64,000 bases of DNA from an uncultured Nocardioides sp. Lineage in GTDB: Bacteria; Actinomycetota; Actinomycetes; Propionibacteriales; Nocardioidaceae. Under the pieces are notes generated by a model, which was not told the DNA's origin, ran no database searches, and saw only the letters and a program-made list of their open reading frames with translations. Within the stretch, counting starts at the first letter, position 1. The number at the start of each line of letters is the position of its first letter. Of the stretch, positions 8,610-17,431 are shown one piece after another. Made by a program: the position numbers and the translations under genes. The DNA lies in NCBI RefSeq assembly GCF_947488025.1, contig NZ_CANKYS010000007.1:62001-126000 (forward strand). Reading direction: 5' to 3'.

Positions 8610-9781
8610 TGACCTCCCCTTCCGGCTTCTCCGCCATCAGCGACCGACTCGGCGAGCTCGCGATCGAGGTCCCGTCCTGGGCCTACGGCAACTCGGGCAC
8701 CCGCTTCCGGGTCTTCGGCACCCCCGGCACCCCGCGCACCGTCGAGGAGAAGATCGCCGACGCCGCGACCGTGCACCGCTTCACCGGCCTCGCGCCGTCC
8801 GTCGCCCTCCACATCCCGTGGGACGAGGTCGACGACTACGCCGCGCTGACGGCGTACGCCAAGGAGCAGGGCGTCGCGCTCGGCACGATCAACTCCAACA
8901 CCTTCCAGGACGACGACTACAAGCTCGGCGCCCTGACCCACACCGACCCGCGGGTGCGGCAGAAGGCGATCGACCACCACCTCGCCTGCATCGAGGTGAT
9001 GAACCAGACCGGGTCGCGCGACCTGAAGATCTGGCTCGCCGAGGGCACCAACTACCCCGGCCAGGGCGACATGCGCGCCCGCCAGGACCGCCTCGCCGAG
9101 GGCCTGCGCACGATCTACGACCGGCTCTCCGACGACCAGCGGCTCGTGCTCGAGTACAAGTTCTTCGAGCCGGCGTTCTACCACACCGACGTCCCTGACT
9201 GGGGCACGTCGTACGTCCACGTGGCCGCTCTCGGCGACCGCGCGAAGGTCTGTCTCGACACCGGCCACCACGCGCCCGGCACCAACATCGAGTTCATCGT
9301 GGCGCAGCTGCTGCGCCTCGGGAAGCTCGGCTCGTTCGACTTCAACAGCCGCTTCTACGCCGACGACGACCTCATCGTCGGTGCGGCCGACCCGTTCCAG
9401 CTGTTCCGGATCATGGTCGAGGTCATCCGCGGTGGCGGCTTCGGCGCCGAGAGCGACGTCGCGCTGATGCTCGACCAGTGCCACAACATCGAGGACAAGA
9501 TCCCCGGCCAGATCCGCTCGGTGCTCAACGTGCAGGAGATGACCGCCCGCGCGCTGCTCCTCGACACCGAGGCCCTCGACGAGGCGCGCTCGGCCGGCGA
9601 CGTGCTGCGCGCCAACGAGATCTTCATGGACGCCTTCTACACCGACGTACGCCGTGACCTGGCGGCGTGGCGCGAGGAGCGCGGCCTGCCCGCCGACCCG
9701 ATGCGCGCCTACCTCGAGTCGGGCTACCAGCAGCAGATCGAGGCCGACCGCGTCGGCGGCTCGCAAGCCGGCTGGAACTGA
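8609..9781 (+). CDS. rhaI: L-rhamnose isomerase (RhaI type)
   Basis: A 390-residue TIM-barrel isomerase converting L-rhamnose to L-rhamnulose. It matches the Pseudomonas stutzeri/RhaI branch rather than the Escherichia coli RhaA branch: SWAYGNSGTRF at the N-terminus, LVLEYKFFEPAFY, CLDTGHHAPGTNIEF and FDFNSRFYADDDL carry the expected metal-binding Glu, Asp and His residues, and MLDQCHNIEDKIPGQIRSV is the C-terminal signature. Begins on the mutarotase stop. An earlier open frame upstream is the shifted mutarotase. Confidence 0.92.
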   Translation: MTSPSGFSAISDRLGELAIEVPSWAYGNSGTRFRVFGTPGTPRTVEEKIADAATVHRFTGLAPSVALHIPWDEVDDYAALTAYAKEQGVALGTINSNTFQDDDYKLGALTHTDPRVRQKAIDHHLACIEVMNQTGSRDLKIWLAEGTNYPGQGDMRARQDRLAEGLRTIYDRLSDDQRLVLEYKFFEPAFYHTDVPDWGTSYVHVAALGDRAKVCLDTGHHAPGTNIEFIVAQLLRLGKLGSFDFNSRFYADDDLIVGAADPFQLFRIMVEVIRGGGFGAESDVALMLDQCHNIEDKIPGQIRSVLNVQEMTARALLLDTEALDEARSAGDVLRANEIFMDAFYTDVRRDLAAWREERGLPADPMRAYLESGYQQQIEADRVGGSQAGWN

Positions 9782-9810
9782 CCCCCACAACCCGTAAGGA
9801 AACCAGCACC

Positions 9811-11865
9811 GTGAGTGACCTCAACCCCGCCGTCAGCCCCGTCGTGGAGGAGCTGGTCCAGCGCTCGAACCGCCTGGGCCAGGACCCCAAGAACACCAAC
9901 TACGCCGGCGGCAACACCTCCGCCAAGGGCACCGAGACCGACCCGGTCACCGGGGAGGACGTCGAGCTGCTGTGGGTGAAGGGATCCGGTGGCGACCTCG
10001 GCACGCTGACCCCGGGCGGCCTGGCCGTGCTGCGGCTGGACCGGATGCGCGCGCTCGTCGACGTCTACCCCGGAGTGGAGCGCGAGGACGAGATGGTCGC
10101 GGCCTTCGACTACTGCCTGCACGGCAAGGGCGGCGCCGCCCCCTCGATCGACACGGCCATGCACGGCCTCGTCGACGCCGCGCACGTCGACCACCTGCAC
10201 CCCGACTCCGGCATCGCGATCGCGACCTCCGCCGACGGCGAGGAGCTGACCACGACCATCTTCGGCGACCAGGTCGTGTGGGTGCCGTGGCGCCGCCCCG
10301 GCTTCCAGCTCGGCCTCGACATCGCCGAGATCAAGGAGAAGAACCCGCAGGCCCGCGGCTGCATCCTGGGTGGTCACGGCATCACCGCGTGGGGTGACAC
10401 GTCCGAGGAGGCCGAGGCCAACAGCCTCTGGATCATCGACACCGCCTCCGCCTACATCGCCGAGCACTCGAAGGCCGAGTCGTTCGGTCCCGCGCTCGAG
10501 GGGTACGCCGCCCTGCCGGAGGCCGAGCGCCGCGCCAAGGCCGCCGCCCTCGCGCCGACGATCCGCGGCATCGCCTCGGCGGACCGCCCGATGGTCGGCC
10601 ACTTCACCGACGCCGACGTGGTCCTGGAGTTCCTGGCGCACGCCGAGCACCCCCGTCTCGGCGAGCTCGGCACGTCGTGCCCCGACCACTTCCTGCGCAC
10701 CAAGGTCAAGCCGCTGGTCCTCGACCTGCCCGCCTCCGCCTCGGTCGAGGAGAGCGTCGCCCGCCTCCAGGAGCTCGCTGTCTCCTACCGCGAGGACTAC
10801 CAGGGCTACTACGACCGCAACGCCACGCCCGACAGCCCCGCGATCCGCGGCAAGGACCCGCTGATCGTGCTGGTGCCCGGTGTCGGCATGTTCAGCTTCG
10901 GCAAGGACAAGCAGACCGCCCGCGTCGCCGGCGAGTTCTACGTCAACGCGATCAACGTGATGCGCGGCGCGGAGGGCCTGTCGTCGTACGCCCCCATCGA
11001 CGAGGCGGAGAAGTTCCGCATCGAGTACTGGGCGCTCGAGGAAGCCAAGCTCCAGCGGATGCCGAAGCCCAAGCCGCTCGCGACCCGCGTCGCGCTCGTC
11101 ACGGGTGCTGCCTCGGGCATCGGCCTGGCCACTGCGAGGAAGCTCGCCGCCGAGGGTGCGTGCGTCGTCGTCGCCGACCTGTCGCTGGAAAAGGCCCAGG
11201 CCGCGGCGGCGGAGATCGGGACGAGCGACGTCGCGGTCGGCGTCCAGGTCGACGTCTCCGACGCCGCCGCCGTGCAGGCTGCGCTCGACGCCACGGTGCT
11301 GGCCTTCGGCGGTGTCGACCTCGTCGTCAACAACGCCGGTCTCTCGCTGTCGCGCTCGCTGCTCGAGACGACCGAGCAGGACTGGGACCTCCAGCACGAC
11401 GTGATGGCCAAGGGCTCGTTCCTCGTCGCGAAGGCCGCGGCCAGGGCGATGATCGAGCAGGGGATGGGCGGCGACATCGTCTACATCTCGTCGAAGAACT
11501 CGATCTTCGCCGGCCCCAACAACGTGGCCTACGGTGCCGCCAAGGCCGACCAGGCCCACCAGGTGCGGCTGCTGGCCGCCGAGCTCGGCGAGCACGGCAT
11601 CAAGGTCAACGGCGTCAACCCCGACGGCGTCGTCCAGGGCTCCGGCATCTTCGCCTCCGGCTGGGGCGCCAACCGTGCCGCGGTCTACGGCGTGGTGGAG
11701 CAGGACCTCGGCAAGTTCTACGCTCAGCGCACGATCCTCAAGCGCGAGGTCCTGCCGGACAACATCGCCAACGCGGTCTTCGTCCTGTGCACCGACCAGC
11801 TCAGCCACACCACCGGCCTGCACATCCCCGTCGACGCCGGCGTGGCCGCGGCCTTCCTGCGATGA
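9811..11865 (+). CDS. Bifunctional L-rhamnulose-1-phosphate aldolase / L-lactaldehyde dehydrogenase
   Basis: A 684-residue fusion (RhaEW/YuxG type). Residues about 1-420 are a class II aldolase domain, with DHLHPDSGIAIATS and LGGHGITAWG carrying the metal-binding histidines; it splits L-rhamnulose-1-phosphate into DHAP and L-lactaldehyde. Residues about 425-684 are a short-chain dehydrogenase: TGAASGIG near 431, NNAG, and catalytic YGAAK near 574; in this family it oxidises L-lactaldehyde to L-lactate with NAD. GTG start after TAAGGA. The stop overlaps the kinase start by four bases. The lactate product feeds the downstream LutABC. Confidence 0.92.
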   Translation: MSDLNPAVSPVVEELVQRSNRLGQDPKNTNYAGGNTSAKGTETDPVTGEDVELLWVKGSGGDLGTLTPGGLAVLRLDRMRALVDVYPGVEREDEMVAAFDYCLHGKGGAAPSIDTAMHGLVDAAHVDHLHPDSGIAIATSADGEELTTTIFGDQVVWVPWRRPGFQLGLDIAEIKEKNPQARGCILGGHGITAWGDTSEEAEANSLWIIDTASAYIAEHSKAESFGPALEGYAALPEAERRAKAAALAPTIRGIASADRPMVGHFTDADVVLEFLAHAEHPRLGELGTSCPDHFLRTKVKPLVLDLPASASVEESVARLQELAVSYREDYQGYYDRNATPDSPAIRGKDPLIVLVPGVGMFSFGKDKQTARVAGEFYVNAINVMRGAEGLSSYAPIDEAEKFRIEYWALEEAKLQRMPKPKPLATRVALVTGAASGIGLATARKLAAEGACVVVADLSLEKAQAAAAEIGTSDVAVGVQVDVSDAAAVQAALDATVLAFGGVDLVVNNAGLSLSRSLLETTEQDWDLQHDVMAKGSFLVAKAAARAMIEQGMGGDIVYISSKNSIFAGPNNVAYGAAKADQAHQVRLLAAELGEHGIKVNGVNPDGVVQGSGIFASGWGANRAAVYGVVEQDLGKFYAQRTILKREVLPDNIANAVFVLCTDQLSHTTGLHIPVDAGVAAAFLR

Positions 11866-13349
11866 CCGACCTCCGCGTCGCCGCCGTCGACCTGGGCGCC
11901 ACCAGCGGCCGGGTCATGGCGGCGCGCGTGGGGGCCGGGCACCTGTCCCTGAAGGAGGTGCACCGGTTCCCGAACGGTGGTGTCCCGGTCGGCGGCTCGC
12001 TCTTCTGGGACGTGCTGGGCATCCACCGTGAGGTGCTGGCCGGCATGGCCGAGGTGGCACGCACCGGCGAGCTGCACGGGATCGGCATCGACTCCTGGGC
12101 CGTGGACTACGGCCTGCTCGACCGCGACGGCGAGCTGCTCGGCAACCCCTACAGCCACCGCGACCCCCGCACCCGCGACGTGCCCGAGCTGGTCGCCAAG
12201 ACGGTCAGCGTCCAGAAGCAGTACGCCGTCAACGGCCTGCAGCAGCTGCCGTTCACCACCGTCTTCCAGCTCGCGGCTGCCCGCGGCACCGCAGCGCTCG
12301 AGTCGGCCCACACCCTGCTCCTGCTGCCCGACCTGCTGAGCTACTGGCTGACCGGGGAGGTCGGCGCGGAGCGCACCAACGCCTCCACCACGGGCCTGCT
12401 CGACGTCACGACGGGGGAGTGGTCGAGCGAGCTGGCCAGTCGTCTGCAGCTGCCCTGGTCGATCCTGCCGCCGCTGCGCGACGCCGGCTCCGTGGTCGGC
12501 CCGCTGCGGGTCGAGGTCGCAGCCGACCTCGGCCTCGCGCCCGACGTCCCGGTGGTGGCGGTGGGATCCCACGACACCGCCTCCGCCGTCGTCGCCGTAC
12601 CGGCCGACTCGACCACCTCCTTCGGCTACATCTCCTCGGGCACGTGGTCGCTCGTCGGCCTCGAGCTCGACCAGCCGGTCCTCAGCGAGGAGGCCCGCGA
12701 GGCGGACTTCACCAACGAGGGCGGCGTCGACGGCACCGTCCGCTTCCTCAAGAACGTGATGGGCCTCTGGGTGCTCTCCGAGTGCCTCCGGGCGTGGAAG
12801 GACCGTGGGACCCCTGCGACCGACCTCGCCTCCCTCCTCGCCGGCGCCAGCACGGCGGCGCCCCTGCGCACCGTCGTCGACATCAACCACCCGTCGCTGC
12901 TGGGCCCCGGCAGCGCCACCGACCCGATGCCCGAGCGCGTCGTGCGGCTGGCGCGAGACGCCGGCGAGCCGCTCCCGCAGACCCCGGGCGAGATCACCCG
13001 CTGCGTCCTCGACAGCCTCGCGCTGGCCTACCGGCGCCATCTCCGCACGGCCGCCCGGCTGGCCGGTCGCGACCTCGAGGTCGTGCACGTCGTCGGCGGC
13101 GGCTCCCACAACCACCTGCTCTGCCAGCTGACCGCGGACGCCCTCGGCGTACCCGTGCTGGCCGGCCCGGGCGAGGCGGCCGCGCTCGGCAACGCCCTCG
13201 TCCAGGCACGCGCCCTCGGCGCCGACCTGCCCGACCTCGCGGCCATGCGCGCCCTCGTCCGCGAGACCCACGACGTACGACGTCACGACCCCCGCCCCGG
13301 CCTCGACTGGGACGCCGCCGACCACCGCGTCGGTCCCCCCACCGCCTGA
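11862..13349 (+). CDS. rhaB: Rhamnulokinase
   Basis: A 495-residue FGGY-family kinase that phosphorylates L-rhamnulose at O1, preparing the aldolase substrate. N-terminal phosphate-binding motif AAVDLGATSGRVMAARV, GIGIDSWAVDYGLLD with the catalytic Asp, VGSHDTASAVVAVP, and C-terminal adenosine motif VVGGGSHNHLLCQLTADALG are all present. The starting ATG overlaps the aldolase stop. In pathway order it acts before the aldolase although encoded after it. Confidence 0.92.
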   Translation: MTDLRVAAVDLGATSGRVMAARVGAGHLSLKEVHRFPNGGVPVGGSLFWDVLGIHREVLAGMAEVARTGELHGIGIDSWAVDYGLLDRDGELLGNPYSHRDPRTRDVPELVAKTVSVQKQYAVNGLQQLPFTTVFQLAAARGTAALESAHTLLLLPDLLSYWLTGEVGAERTNASTTGLLDVTTGEWSSELASRLQLPWSILPPLRDAGSVVGPLRVEVAADLGLAPDVPVVAVGSHDTASAVVAVPADSTTSFGYISSGTWSLVGLELDQPVLSEEAREADFTNEGGVDGTVRFLKNVMGLWVLSECLRAWKDRGTPATDLASLLAGASTAAPLRTVVDINHPSLLGPGSATDPMPERVVRLARDAGEPLPQTPGEITRCVLDSLALAYRRHLRTAARLAGRDLEVVHVVGGGSHNHLLCQLTADALGVPVLAGPGEAAALGNALVQARALGADLPDLAAMRALVRETHDVRRHDPRPGLDWDAADHRVGPPTA

Positions 13350-13368
13350 CCCACCACAGGAGACCCCG

Positions 13369-16300
13369 ATGGACCAGCCCGGCCCGACCCACCTCACCCG
13401 CCGCACCCTGCTCGGTGCGTCCGCCGCCGCCGCGGGCTTCGTGGCCGCCGCGTCCGCCACGCCCGCCGCCGCCGCGCCGGGCGGTGCCTCCGCCGCCACC
13501 CAGTGGCTCCCGAAGGACCTCGTGCGCCGCTTCGCCTCGCCCGGCACCGCGACCGCAGCCGGCTTCCGCTGGTGGTGGCCGCACGGCCTCGTCGACCCCG
13601 TCGAGATCGCGCGGGAGGTCGACCAGGTCGCCGACGCCGGCTTCGGCGTCCTCGAGGTCGCCGACGTCACCCACAGCCTCCGCGCCCGCAACATCACCAT
13701 CGACGTCGAGTCGCACGGCTGGGGCACGGCACCGTGGGTGGCCGGCGTCAAGGCCGCCCTCTCCCGCGCGGCCGAGCGCGACGTGCGCATCGACATCACC
13801 GTCGGCCCGTCGTGGCCAGCCGCCGTCTCGACCATCACGCCGGACGATGACGCCGCCTGCACGGAGCTCGCGCACGGACGGGCCGACCTGGCCGCCGGGG
13901 CGACGTACGACGGCGTGGTCCCCGAGGCGCTGCTGCACGCCGAGGGCGCCGTCACGAAGCAGACGCTCGTGGCGCTCCAGGCCCACCGCTACACCCCCTC
14001 GACCAACACGCGCGTGCTGCCGCAGGTCGACCCCGACTCCTACGTCGACCTGCTCGACCAGGTCGTCGACGGCCGCATCACCTGGACGGCGCCGTCCGCG
14101 CCCGCCGGCGGGTCGTGGGTGCTGCTGTCCTTCTGGCAGCGCGGGTCCGGCCAGGAGCCCGAGGCCGCGCCGCACACCTCGCCGCGGTCGTACGTCGTCG
14201 ACCACTTCAGCGCGCTCGGCTCCCAGGCCGTGGTCGCTCTTTGGGAGGACAAGGTCCTCGACCGCGACCTGCGCGGCCTGCTCGGCCGCGCCGGGGGCTA
14301 CCTCTTCGAGGACTCCCTCGAGATCGAGACGGAGGCGACCATCTGGACGCCGATGATGTTCGAGGAGTTCGAGAAGCGTGCCGGCTACGACCTGCGGCCG
14401 TGGCTGCCGGTCGTGATGGAGCTGAAGGAGAAGTACCTCTACGACCTCGGCACCGGCGTCGACGCGGCGACCACCGACAGCCTGCGCACCAACCAGGTCC
14501 GCGACGACTACAACCAGGTGCTCTCCGACCTCTACCGCGACCACCACCTGCTCCCGCTGCAGGCCTTCGCCCGCACGCTCGGCATGGGTCTGCGGGTCCA
14601 GCCCTACGGCCTCGAGACCGACACGGTGGAGCACGCGGCGCTGCTCGACATCCCCGAGACCGAGTCGCTCGGCTTCAAGAACCTCGACGACTACCGGGTG
14701 ATGGCGGGCGGTCGCGACATGGCCGGTCACACGATCCTGTCGTGCGAGGCGATCTGCTACAACGGCGCGGCCTACAACACGATGCTCGGCGGCAACAGCG
14801 CCAGCCCCACCCAGCAGAACCAGGCGCTCTTCACCCTCAACAGCATCTTCGCCGCGGGCGTCAACCAGGCGATCATCCACGGCTTCCCCTACGCCGACGC
14901 GCCCGGCGTGACGTGGCCCGGCTTCGCTGCCTTCTCGCCCTACTACAACGGCGCGATCGGCTTCGGCGAGGCGTGGGGGCCCCGCACCCCGCAGTGGCAG
15001 CACATGCCCGACATCGCGGCGTACCTCTCCCGCACCCAGTTCGTCCTGCAGACCGGCACGCCGAAGTACGACATCGTCTTCCTACGGCAGAAGGGCTGGA
15101 CCTCGACCGGCATCGGCGCCTTCTGGGCGACGAACGACGGCATCCCGCTCGGGTGGACCCACTCCTTCGCGACCCCGGCGCTGCTCGACCTGCCGCTGGC
15201 CACGGTCAGCGGTGGCCGGCTCGCTCCCGAGGGCCCGGCCTACAAGGCGATGATCGTCGGCACCGACCAGTTCCGCGGCCAGGTCGCCACGATGGCGGTC
15301 GCGACCGCGCGCAAGGTGCTCGAGCTCGGCCGCGCCGGGCTGCCGATCGTGTTCGTGCGCGACTGGTCGGACCCGCGCCCCGTCGGCCTGCCCGAGGGTG
15401 CGCCCGAGACCGCCGAGCTGCGTGACCTCGTCGCGCAGATCAAGGCGCTGCCGACGACGCGCTCGGCGGCGGCCGACGCCGACATCCCCGGTGCGCTCGC
15501 CTCGCTCGGCATCACGCCCGACGTCGAGCACGAGCGGTCGACCGTGATGACCCTGCGGCGGGTGGTCGGCGACGTCGACCTCTACTACGTCGCCAACGCG
15601 CGGCACGCCGAGAACCGCCGGCTCAACCGCGTCACCCAGGACGTCTGGCTGACCACCACCTCGCCGCGCGCGGTGCCGGTGGTGCTCGATGCCTGGACGG
15701 GTGAGACCCGCCCGGTCGGCCTCTGGGAGCGCCAGGCCGACCGGGTGCGGGTCCGCGTCGACCTCGCGCCCGGGCAGTCGACCGTGATCGCCTTCGCGAC
15801 CCCGCAGTCGGCCGACCCCGCCCAGCTGCACGCGACCGCCACCACCGCCCTCGACGTGCTGCGCGAGCCGGGCAAGCTCGTGGCCCGCGCCGGTACCGCC
15901 GGCGACCACACCGTCACCCTCGGCGACGGCCGCACGGTCGCCGCGAAGGTGGACCGGGTCCGCGACCCGGTCGCGCCGTCATCCTGGCGGCTCGAGGTCG
16001 AGGACTGGCAGCCCGGCGCGACGGCCACCGAGACGGTCAAGCCGGTGCGGACGGCCGAGCTGACCACGCTGGTGCCGTGGAGCCAGATCCCCGGGCTCGA
16101 GGACGTCTCCGGTCTCGGTCGCTACACCGCCCAGGTCGACCTTGGCTCCGACTGGACCGACCGCGACGGTGCCTGGCTCGAGCTCGGCGAGGTCACCGAC
16201 ACCTTCCGGGTCACCGTCAACGGTGTGGCCGTGGGCGGGTGCGACCCGCTCCACCCGCGTGTGGACCTTGCCGGCCTGCTGCGCCGCGGGACCAACGTCA

Positions 16301-16443
16301 TCGAGGTGGAGGTGGCCTCCACCCTCCTCAACCGGCTGAGGACGGTCACGCCGGCTGTCTACGGCGTGGCCCAGCGGCAGGCGTACGGCCTCCTCGGACC
16401 CGTTCGTCTGGTGCCCTACGTCGACCAGCCGGTCCGCCGCTGA
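13369..16443 (+). CDS. Tat-exported glycoside hydrolase, probable GH106 alpha-L-rhamnosidase
   Basis: A 1024-residue secreted enzyme. A twin-arginine signal is clear: LTRRTLLGASAAAAGF, with a probable Ala-x-Ala cleavage near residue 37. The mature protein has the GH106-type opening FRWWWPHGLVDPVEIAREVD, a TIM-barrel-like middle, and a C-terminal beta-sandwich (YTAQVDLG, GVAVGGCDPLHPRVDL, GTNVIEVEVAS), typical of the galactose-binding-like domain of these hydrolases. It would release L-rhamnose from plant or bacterial glycans for the adjacent importer. An AGGAGA site precedes the ATG. GH106 rather than GH78 is judged from the N-terminal motif and the length. Confidence 0.82.
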   Translation: MDQPGPTHLTRRTLLGASAAAAGFVAAASATPAAAAPGGASAATQWLPKDLVRRFASPGTATAAGFRWWWPHGLVDPVEIAREVDQVADAGFGVLEVADVTHSLRARNITIDVESHGWGTAPWVAGVKAALSRAAERDVRIDITVGPSWPAAVSTITPDDDAACTELAHGRADLAAGATYDGVVPEALLHAEGAVTKQTLVALQAHRYTPSTNTRVLPQVDPDSYVDLLDQVVDGRITWTAPSAPAGGSWVLLSFWQRGSGQEPEAAPHTSPRSYVVDHFSALGSQAVVALWEDKVLDRDLRGLLGRAGGYLFEDSLEIETEATIWTPMMFEEFEKRAGYDLRPWLPVVMELKEKYLYDLGTGVDAATTDSLRTNQVRDDYNQVLSDLYRDHHLLPLQAFARTLGMGLRVQPYGLETDTVEHAALLDIPETESLGFKNLDDYRVMAGGRDMAGHTILSCEAICYNGAAYNTMLGGNSASPTQQNQALFTLNSIFAAGVNQAIIHGFPYADAPGVTWPGFAAFSPYYNGAIGFGEAWGPRTPQWQHMPDIAAYLSRTQFVLQTGTPKYDIVFLRQKGWTSTGIGAFWATNDGIPLGWTHSFATPALLDLPLATVSGGRLAPEGPAYKAMIVGTDQFRGQVATMAVATARKVLELGRAGLPIVFVRDWSDPRPVGLPEGAPETAELRDLVAQIKALPTTRSAAADADIPGALASLGITPDVEHERSTVMTLRRVVGDVDLYYVANARHAENRRLNRVTQDVWLTTTSPRAVPVVLDAWTGETRPVGLWERQADRVRVRVDLAPGQSTVIAFATPQSADPAQLHATATTALDVLREPGKLVARAGTAGDHTVTLGDGRTVAAKVDRVRDPVAPSSWRLEVEDWQPGATATETVKPVRTAELTTLVPWSQIPGLEDVSGLGRYTAQVDLGSDWTDRDGAWLELGEVTDTFRVTVNGVAVGGCDPLHPRVDLAGLLRRGTNVIEVEVASTLLNRLRTVTPAVYGVAQRQAYGLLGPVRLVPYVDQPVRR

Positions 16444-16445
16444 CG

Positions 16446-16652
16446 ATGCACGACCATCCGGTGCCCCTCGGTGACGACGAGCTCGTCGTGCTACGCATGA
16501 TGGCCGAGGGGCAGACGGTCGAGGCGGTCGCGCGCCGGCTCGATGTCTCCGAGCGGACCGTGCGGCGCAAGGCCCGTGCGGCGTGCGAGAGCGTGGGCGT
16601 CGACACCACTGTCGAGGCGATCGTGTGGGCCGTGCGCCGGCGGCTCATCTGA
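16446..16652 (+). CDS. Stand-alone LuxR/GerE-type helix-turn-helix protein
   Basis: A 68-residue protein that is little more than one DNA-binding domain: DDELVVLRMMAEGQTVEAVA then RRLDVSERTVRRKARAACES, the scissor helices and recognition helix of a LuxR C-terminal domain, with no receiver or sensor part. The ATG lies three bases after the rhamnosidase stop and has no strong ribosome site, so translation is probably coupled. It sits between the rhamnosidase and lutA. It could tune the lactate genes or bind a partner; both are inference. Confidence 0.7.
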   Translation: MHDHPVPLGDDELVVLRMMAEGQTVEAVARRLDVSERTVRRKARAACESVGVDTTVEAIVWAVRRRLI

Positions 16653-16690
16653 GACCACCACACCTGCATCACCATGAAAGGATCGCCAGC

Positions 16691-17431
16691 GTGAGGGTCG
16701 CCCTCCAGGTCACCTGCGTCAACGACGCCATGTTCCCCGACACGGGGAAGGCCGTCGTGAGGCTGCTGCGCCGTCTCGGCGTCGAGGTCGACTTCCCGCA
16801 GGCGCAGACGTGCTGCGGGCAGCCGATGGTCAACACCGGCTACCTCGACGAGGCGGTGCCAGTGGTGCGGACCTTCGTGGACGCGTTCGCGGGGTACGAC
16901 GCCATCGTCACGCCGTCGGGCTCGTGCGCCGGGTCGGCGCGGCATCAGCACTCGATCGTCGCCGACCGCTCCGGCGACCCCGCCCTCGTGGCGGCCGTCG
17001 CGGAGACCGGGCCGCGGACCTACGAGCTGAGCGAGTTCCTCGTCGACGTCCTTGGCGTGACCGACGTCGGTGCCTACTTCCCGCACCGGGTGACCTACCA
17101 CCCGACCTGCCACAGCCTGAGAATGCTCGGCGTCGGCGACCGGCCCACCCGGCTGCTCGAGGCCGTCCGCGGCATCGAGCTGGTCGACCTCCCCAATGCC
17201 ACCGAGTGCTGCGGCTTCGGCGGCACCTTCGCCCTCAAGAACGCCGACACGTCGATCGCGATGGGCGCCGACAAGGCCCGCCACGTGCGCGACACCGGCG
17301 CCGAGGTGCTGGTCGCCGGTGACAACTCCTGCCTGATGCACGTCGGCGGGCTGCTCTCGCGCCAGCGCGCCGGCGTACGCGTCATGCACCTCGCCGAGGT
17401 GCTGGCGTCGACCGAGGAGAACGACGCATGA
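16691..17431 (+). CDS. lutA: L-lactate utilisation protein LutA, Fe-S oxidoreductase
   Basis: A 246-residue (Fe-S)-binding protein made of two cysteine-rich CCG domains: TCCGQP near residue 40 and TECCGFGG near 172. It is one of three subunits of the LutABC complex that oxidises L-lactate to pyruvate. GTG start, with AAAGGA eight bases upstream. Translation is coupled to lutB by a 4-base overlap. Here it probably consumes lactate made from rhamnose by the fused dehydrogenase upstream. Confidence 0.9.
   Translation: MRVALQVTCVNDAMFPDTGKAVVRLLRRLGVEVDFPQAQTCCGQPMVNTGYLDEAVPVVRTFVDAFAGYDAIVTPSGSCAGSARHQHSIVADRSGDPALVAAVAETGPRTYELSEFLVDVLGVTDVGAYFPHRVTYHPTCHSLRMLGVGDRPTRLLEAVRGIELVDLPNATECCGFGGTFALKNADTSIAMGADKARHVRDTGAEVLVAGDNSCLMHVGGLLSRQRAGVRVMHLAEVLASTEENDA

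Noticed and set aside
9724-11823. Open frame of 699 codons on the minus strand opposite the aldolase/dehydrogenase gene
   Set aside because: Asp/Val/Gly/Arg-rich translation with no domain; antisense to a protein with clear motifs over its whole length.
12994-15003. Open frame of 669 codons on the minus strand opposite the rhamnosidase
   Set aside because: Same compositional shadow; no family likeness and no start signal.
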